DNA of 64,000 nt from Pseudomonas mucoides (GTDB lineage: Bacteria > Pseudomonadota > Gammaproteobacteria > Pseudomonadales > Pseudomonadaceae). The notes beneath the pieces were generated by a model. That model was not told the origin of the DNA and did not search any database. It worked only from the letters and a program-made list of their open reading frames with translations. This document shows positions 60,149 to 64,000 of the stretch, in pieces. The translations under genes were made by a program, and so were the position numbers. The first letter of the stretch is position 1, and each line of letters begins with the position of its first letter. The DNA is taken from positions 682,001 through 746,000 of the forward strand of contig NZ_JACOPW010000002.1 of NCBI RefSeq assembly GCF_015461845.1. Direction: 5' to 3'.

Positions 60149-61144
60149 TCATTGCCATGATCGATGGTAAGCACCCAAAGTGGTCTGGCTGCCTTCGGAC
60201 AAACCGGCCAACACCCGGCGCCATTCCTCCTTGACCCGAAAACTGCCCGGCGAGCCACGATGGGCATCCAGCGCCGCACGCCAGACACGGGTGACTTGTT
60301 CGACATACGCCGGGCTGCGTTGCCGGCCCTCGATTTTGACCGCCTCGACACCGATGGCCGTCAATTCCGGCAGCAAGTCCAGGGTGTCGAGGCTGGTGGG
60401 TTCTTCCAGCGCATGAAAGCGTTTGCCGCCGACCAGGAAACGGCCTTTGCACAGGGTCGGATAACCGGCGGGTTCCTCAGGGGTGTAACGGTCGATCAGC
60501 ACTTCACTGAGCCGTGCGCTCAAGCCGTCGGCGTCTTCGCTCCAGCGCACCGCTTTGGCCGGCGAACAGACGCCACAGAGGTTCGGCGACTCACCGGTAA
60601 TGTACGAAGACAGATGGCAACGCCCTTCAGCCATGATGCACAAGCTGCCGAAGCCAAAGACTTCGATGGGCACCGGGCTGCTTGCAGCGACCTGACGCAC
60701 CTGCGCCAACGACAACACCCGTGGCAGTACCGCGCGACGAATTGCGTAGCGCTGCGCATAAAACTCCAGGGCCGCGGCATGGGTCGCCGAGCCCTGCACC
60801 GAGAGGTGCAGCGCCAGTTGCGGATGCCGCTGGCTGGCGTAGTTGAGTACGCCGGGGTCGGCGGCGATCAGCGCATCCACACCACAATCGGCGGCGCGAT
60901 CAACCGCGCGCTGCCAGCGTTCCCAGCCCTTGGGTTGCGGGTAGGTGTTGACCGCGACATAGAGTTTTCGTTGATGCTGACGGATGTGGGCGACCGCCGC
61001 GTCGAATTGTTTGTCGTCCATGTTCAGCCCTGCAAAATGCCGGGCGTTGGTGTCATCGCGAAAACCGACATAAACGGCATCGGCGCCTTGGCGCACCGCC
61101 GCTTTTAGCGCAGGCAGGTTGCCTGCCGGGCAGACCAGTTGCAT
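60149..61144 (-). CDS. ubiU: UbiU, U32-family protein for O2-independent ubiquinone hydroxylation
   Basis: 331 residues. Begins MQLVCPAGNLPALKAAVRQGADAVYVG, the U32 start. Iron-sulfur cysteines lie in FGSLCIMAEGRC, NLCGVC and PTLCKGRF. Forms a heterodimer with UbiV. An Anr-like box lies upstream, matching use under anoxia with nitrate. Confidence 0.92.
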   Translation of the reverse strand: MQLVCPAGNLPALKAAVRQGADAVYVGFRDDTNARHFAGLNMDDKQFDAAVAHIRQHQRKLYVAVNTYPQPKGWERWQRAVDRAADCGVDALIAADPGVLNYASQRHPQLALHLSVQGSATHAAALEFYAQRYAIRRAVLPRVLSLAQVRQVAASSPVPIEVFGFGSLCIMAEGRCHLSSYITGESPNLCGVCSPAKAVRWSEDADGLSARLSEVLIDRYTPEEPAGYPTLCKGRFLVGGKRFHALEEPTSLDTLDLLPELTAIGVEAVKIEGRQRSPAYVEQVTRVWRAALDAHRGSPGSFRVKEEWRRVLAGLSEGSQTTLGAYHRSWQ

Positions 61145-61246
61145 GGGTAATCCTCGTGGAAAAACGCGTCTGGACCCTCCCTCGATGCCTGTGGCACAGC
61201 GATCGAAAAAGGCGCTGCCAGTCTAGCGAGACCGGCAGGCACAGCC

Positions 61247-61260
61247 TTGACGGCAATCAA
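61247..61260. promoter_or_regulatory. Anr-like box upstream of ubiU
   Basis: TTGAC-GGCA-ATCAA, centre about 110 bp before the ubiU ATG and just after the moeA stop, so ubiUVT may have its own anaerobic promoter. Confidence 0.65.
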
Positions 61261-61266
61261 TTGCGA

Positions 61267-62502
61267 TCAATGCATCAGGTCGGCGAAGGACAGGAACATC
61301 ACATTGTCGTGCTTGAGCACTTGCTGCTCGCACTCGATCACCGCCAGGCCATCGGCCCAGCACGCGGCGGTCAACATCGCCGAGCTTTGCTGGGGGTGCA
61401 GCTCCACGCTCAACTGACCATCAGCACCGGGTGTCAGCCGTGCCCGCAGGTACTGCCGACGTTTATTGCGCTGCAACCAATCGAACCCGGCGGGCACGGC
61501 CAGTGGCGCCGGCAACACATCGCTGACGCCCTGGGCCCTGAGCAGGAACGGGCGCACCACCACCAACGCGGTAATCAGCGCCGCCGAAGGATTGCCCGGC
61601 ATGCCGATCCAGGGTTTGCCGGCGACTTCGCCGAAGGCCAGCGGCTTGCCCGGCTGAATGGCCAGCCGCCAGAAATCCAGGCTGCCGAGTTCCTCGATCG
61701 CTTGTTTGAGGTGATCTTCCTCACCCACCGAGACGCCACCGGAACTCAACAACAGGTCGCATTCCGAAGACGCCAGGCTCAAGGCATGCCGGCTGGCGGC
61801 CAACTCATCGGCCATGACGCCATAGTCATGCACCTCGACCCCCCAACCGCTCAACAACGCGGCGAGGCAGTAGCGATTGCTGTTGTAAATCTGCCCGGGC
61901 GCCAATGAATCACCCGGCTCACGCAGTTCATTGCCACTGCTGAGCAAGCACACCTGCAACGGTCGATAGACCTCGACCCGCCCGATGCCAGCGCCAGCCA
62001 GCAACCCCACTTCTTGCGCACGCAGACGTTTGCCGGCCTGGATTAACAGGTCGCCCCGGCGAACCTCCTCACCTTCTTTGCGCACGTGATCGCCAGTATT
62101 GACGGGCGGGAACCACACGCGCTCGCCCTCGATCCGGCAGCGTTCCTGAGGCACCACCGTGTCGGCGCCCGAAGGCAACGGCGCACCGGTAAAGATCTGC
62201 ACTGCCTGCTGCGCGAGCAAGGGCGAGCATGCCGGATCCCCCGCGGCGATTCGTCCGCCAATCAACAACCAGCCACCCTCCGGTGGCAGGTCAGCGGCCC
62301 TGAGGGCATAACCGTCCATGGCGCTGTTGTCCCAGGCCGGCAGGTTGACGGGGGAATGAATGTCCGCCGCCAGCACCCGGCCCAAGGCTTGATCCAGGTC
62401 GATCTTTTGCGCCAGGGGCGGCGGCGGTGCCTGGTCCAGCAAACGATTGATAGCCTCGTCCACCGGCATCAAGCGACCAAGGTCACACACCTGGCCGCTC
62501 AT
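61267..62502 (-). CDS. moeA: Molybdopterin molybdenumtransferase MoeA
   Basis: 411 residues with MoeA landmarks: DNSAMDGYA, the TGAPLPSGADTVV segment, SSGGVSVGEEDH, and IGMPGNPSAA. Inserts molybdenum into adenylated molybdopterin for NarG. The start overlaps the moaB stop (ATGA). Confidence 0.94.
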   Translation of the reverse strand: MSGQVCDLGRLMPVDEAINRLLDQAPPPPLAQKIDLDQALGRVLAADIHSPVNLPAWDNSAMDGYALRAADLPPEGGWLLIGGRIAAGDPACSPLLAQQAVQIFTGAPLPSGADTVVPQERCRIEGERVWFPPVNTGDHVRKEGEEVRRGDLLIQAGKRLRAQEVGLLAGAGIGRVEVYRPLQVCLLSSGNELREPGDSLAPGQIYNSNRYCLAALLSGWGVEVHDYGVMADELAASRHALSLASSECDLLLSSGGVSVGEEDHLKQAIEELGSLDFWRLAIQPGKPLAFGEVAGKPWIGMPGNPSAALITALVVVRPFLLRAQGVSDVLPAPLAVPAGFDWLQRNKRRQYLRARLTPGADGQLSVELHPQQSSAMLTAACWADGLAVIECEQQVLKHDNVMFLSFADLMH

Positions 62503-63053
62503 GAGCGGGGCTCGCAGGCGTCGACGACCCGTTGCCCTTGCGGTTTCAAATGGGGGGCGAAATTGCATGGGCCGGTGCGGCTGTCCAGCTGTTCGAGCAA
62601 GATCTGGTTCCAGGCCGTTCGACACGCGCCCGGCGAACCCGGAACGCAGCACACCAGCACGCCATTGCTCATCCCCGCCAATGCCCGTGACTGCAGGCTG
62701 GACATGCCGATTTCCGCAAGGGACACCTGACGAAACAGTTCACCGAAGCCTTCCACGTGTTTGTCCAGCAACGGCAAGACCGCTTGTGGTGTGTTGTCGC
62801 GCGCGGTGAAACCGGTGCCGCCGGTCATCAATACCACCTGCACCTTGGGGTCGGCGATCCAGTGGGAAACCTTGGCGCGGATCTGATAAATGTCGTCCTT
62901 GACCAGACCACGATCGATCAATACATGCCCGGCCGTTTGCAGCAAATCCGTGAGGGTCTGCCCCGAGGTGTCAGTGTCAAAGGTGCGCGTATCGCTGATG
63001 GTCAGCACGGCAATGTTCAGGGGTTCAAACGTGCGTTGCGACAGATGGGCCAT
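62499..63053 (-). CDS. moaB: Molybdopterin adenylyltransferase-type protein MoaB
   Basis: 184 residues, MoCF-biosynthesis fold with TISDTRTFDTDTSG, MTGGTGFTARDNTPQAV and the conserved PGSPGA. Adenylates molybdopterin before MoeA. AAGG precedes ATG 63053, and a NarL-like site lies about 65 bp upstream. Confidence 0.92.
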   Translation of the reverse strand: MAHLSQRTFEPLNIAVLTISDTRTFDTDTSGQTLTDLLQTAGHVLIDRGLVKDDIYQIRAKVSHWIADPKVQVVLMTGGTGFTARDNTPQAVLPLLDKHVEGFGELFRQVSLAEIGMSSLQSRALAGMSNGVLVCCVPGSPGACRTAWNQILLEQLDSRTGPCNFAPHLKPQGQRVVDACEPRS

Positions 63054-63117
63054 ATCCAAGCCTTCCCGTAAATGAGGGTATGGGGCAAAGCCTGAACTGG
63101 AATTCCCGATGAGCCTA

Positions 63118-63138
63118 TTCCTCCAAGGAGGTACCTCT
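63118..63138. promoter_or_regulatory. NarL-type site upstream of moaB-moeA
   Basis: TTCCTCC-AA-GGAGGTA in 7-2-7 form, followed by an overlapping TACCTCT heptamer. It links cofactor synthesis to nitrate. Confidence 0.65.
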
Positions 63139-63168
63139 ACAGGGACATTGGTTGAGATTGGCACACCG

Positions 63169-63192
63169 CCTCGCGAGCAGACTCGCTCCCAC
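63169..63192. repeat. Single REP sequence
   Basis: CCTCGCGAGCAGACTCGCTC then CCAC, the same REP family as the pair at 58681-58767 but unpaired. Confidence 0.75.
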
Positions 63193-63209
63193 ACTGTCTC
63201 CCATCACTA

Positions 63210-63857
63210 TCAAGGCGCCAGGCGGCTGCGATGCCAACCCCCATCGCGCAACCGGTAATCGAGACGGTCATGCAAGCGGTCGGCACGGCCTTGCCAGAAT
63301 TCCAGCCGATCAGGCTGCAAGCAGTAGCCGCCCCAATGCTCGGGCCGCGGCACGGTCTGGCCGGCAAACCGTTGGGTGGTTTGTATCAACAGCGATTCAA
63401 GCTCGGCCCGATTGGCCAATGGTCGGCTTTGCGGTGAGGCCCAGGCGCCCAGGCGACTGTCCTGTGAGCGGGAATCGAAGTACGCATCCGACAGCGTCGG
63501 GGCGAGCCTGGACACCTGCCCCTCGATCCGCACCTGACGCTCCAGCCCCGGCCAAAAAAAGGTCATCGCTGCATATGGATTAGAAGCCAATTGCTGCCCC
63601 TTGTCGCTCTGGTAATGACCGAAAAACGTGAAGCCTTCATCACTAAAGCCCTTGAGCAGCAGGACCCGACAGTGCGGGCGACCTTCACGGTCGACGGTCG
63701 CCAACACCATGCTGTTGGCTTCGACAGGCGCGCGCTCGGTGTCGCGGGCCAGTTGCATCCACTGTCGGAACATGGCCAGCGGATCGTCCAGCGCTGCCTC
63801 GTCTTGCAGGCCAAAAAGGGTATAGTTGCGACGCATCTGTGCCAGGGAAAGAGGCAT
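63210..63857 (-). CDS. pdxH: Pyridoxamine 5'-phosphate oxidase
   Basis: 215 residues. FMN- and substrate-binding segments typical of Pdx[35 protein letters not shown], and the C-terminal [20 protein letters not shown] with the RLHDR motif. It makes pyridoxal phosphate using O2. A perfect Anr-type box lies upstream, unexpected for an O2-using enzyme. Confidence 0.94.
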   Translation of the reverse strand: MPLSLAQMRRNYTLFGLQDEAALDDPLAMFRQWMQLARDTERAPVEANSMVLATVDREGRPHCRVLLLKGFSDEGFTFFGHYQSDKGQQLASNPYAAMTFFWPGLERQVRIEGQVSRLAPTLSDAYFDSRSQDSRLGAWASPQSRPLANRAELESLLIQTTQRFAGQTVPRPEHWGGYCLQPDRLEFWQGRADRLHDRLDYRLRDGGWHRSRLAP

Positions 63858-63913
63858 GAGGGTGATCTCCGAAAAGGTTCTGCCCAGTGTGCGAGACTCC
63901 GCGCAACAGCACC

Positions 63914-63927
63914 TTGATCACCATCAA
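63914..63927. promoter_or_regulatory. Perfect Anr/FNR-type box upstream of pdxH
   Basis: TTGAT-CACC-ATCAA between the end of the norR-like gene and pdxH, centred 63 bp before the pdxH ATG; predicted start near 63879. Confidence 0.65.
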
Positions 63928-63945
63928 CACTGAGCATGCCCGGCC

Positions 63946-64000
63946 TTACTTGAGGCGCAAACGCCGCGCCAGTTTGTGCAGGTTGCTGGGATCGATTTCC
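63946..64000 (-). CDS. norR: Probable NorR-type regulator, last 17 codons
   Basis: Reads EIDPSNLHKLARRLRLK then TAA. This matches the C-terminal Fis-type helix of NorR (NLHRLAKRLGLK in E. coli), the sigma-54-dependent NO sensor. The rest lies beyond the window; too short to be certain, but a nor regulator fits next to nar/dnr genes. Confidence 0.6.
   Translation of the reverse strand, partial: EIDPSNLHKLARRLRLK

Noticed and set aside
1..64000. CRISPR arrays, rRNA operons, intact insertion sequences
   Set aside because: No regular short repeats with spacers, no rRNA sequence and no transposase reading frame seen.

Overview
The window looks like the chromosome of a Pseudomonas, most likely of the fluorescens group. 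The reasons are a sphingosine locus laid out like sphR-sphA-sphBCD, a narXL / narK1K2GHJI / dnr / ubiTVU block in pseudomonad order, Anr/Dnr-type boxes, REP/REPIN repeats (58681-58767, 3910-4014) and GC-rich coding. Species cannot be settled from the sequence alone. There are about 65 supported genes, one tRNA, no rRNA, no CRISPR and no intact transposase or integrase.

Layout. (1) 1-12871 is core-like: a Gfo/Idh/MocA oxidoreductase (cut by the left edge), DyP peroxidase, the sph locus (AraC regulator, outer-membrane protein, and a Tat/lipoprotein operon of cytochrome c, FAD oxidase and PLP enzyme), GapN-type dehydrogenase, FUSC protein, EamA exporter with a divergent Lrp regulator, YceK lipoprotein, YccA, and tRNA-Ser(UGA). 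(2) 12872-30741 is an accessory sulfur-respiration island. It begins behind the tRNA with a gene-free stretch holding a 198-bp inverted-repeat element and ends in a truncated MFS gene. It carries a tandem rhodanese, a P-type ATPase, thiosulfate dehydrogenase (tsdBA), a complete bd-oxidase operon (cydP-A-B-X-ybgE, with a 40-residue cydX), a FisR-type sigma-54 activator, persulfide dioxygenase, a DUF442-SQR fusion, a TauE/SafE exporter, a BigR/SqrR-type ArsR repressor, YeeE/YedE sulfur importers and small DUF2892/DUF202 membrane proteins. (3) 30742-36915 is a sialidase-like / membrane / LTA-synthase-like operon followed by AT-richer small genes. (4) 36928-40110 is a Fur-boxed FtrABCD-type ferrous iron uptake operon. 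(5) 40112-64000 is an anaerobic block: class III ribonucleotide reductase, moaA, PPIase, nar genes, narXL, dnr, a DGC protein, ubiTVU, moeA, moaB, pdxH and the tail of norR.

How the island works together (inference). Sulfide is oxidised by SQR to sulfane sulfur. The persulfide dioxygenase makes sulfite, which TauE can export. Rhodaneses move sulfane sulfur, TsdBA turns thiosulfate into tetrathionate, and a bd oxidase, a type known to tolerate sulfide, takes the electrons. FisR has three cysteines with the spacing of a sulfane-sulfur sensor. Two GG-N10-GC sigma-54 promoters, one before pdo-sqr and one before cydPAB, each have a CTGCCAATG-type palindrome about 110-150 bp upstream. That would place the terminal oxidase under the same signal as sulfide oxidation. 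The second sensor, the ArsR protein, has the two cysteines 66 residues apart known from BigR/SqrR.

Regulatory signals in the anaerobic block: Anr/Dnr-like boxes (TTGAT/C-N4-A/GTCAA) precede nrdD, narK1, the DGC gene, ubiU and pdxH, and further perfect copies precede the island's rhodanese and the 36.4-kb gene pair. NarL-type 7-2-7 sites lie in the narK1-narX gap (two), before dnr and before moaB.
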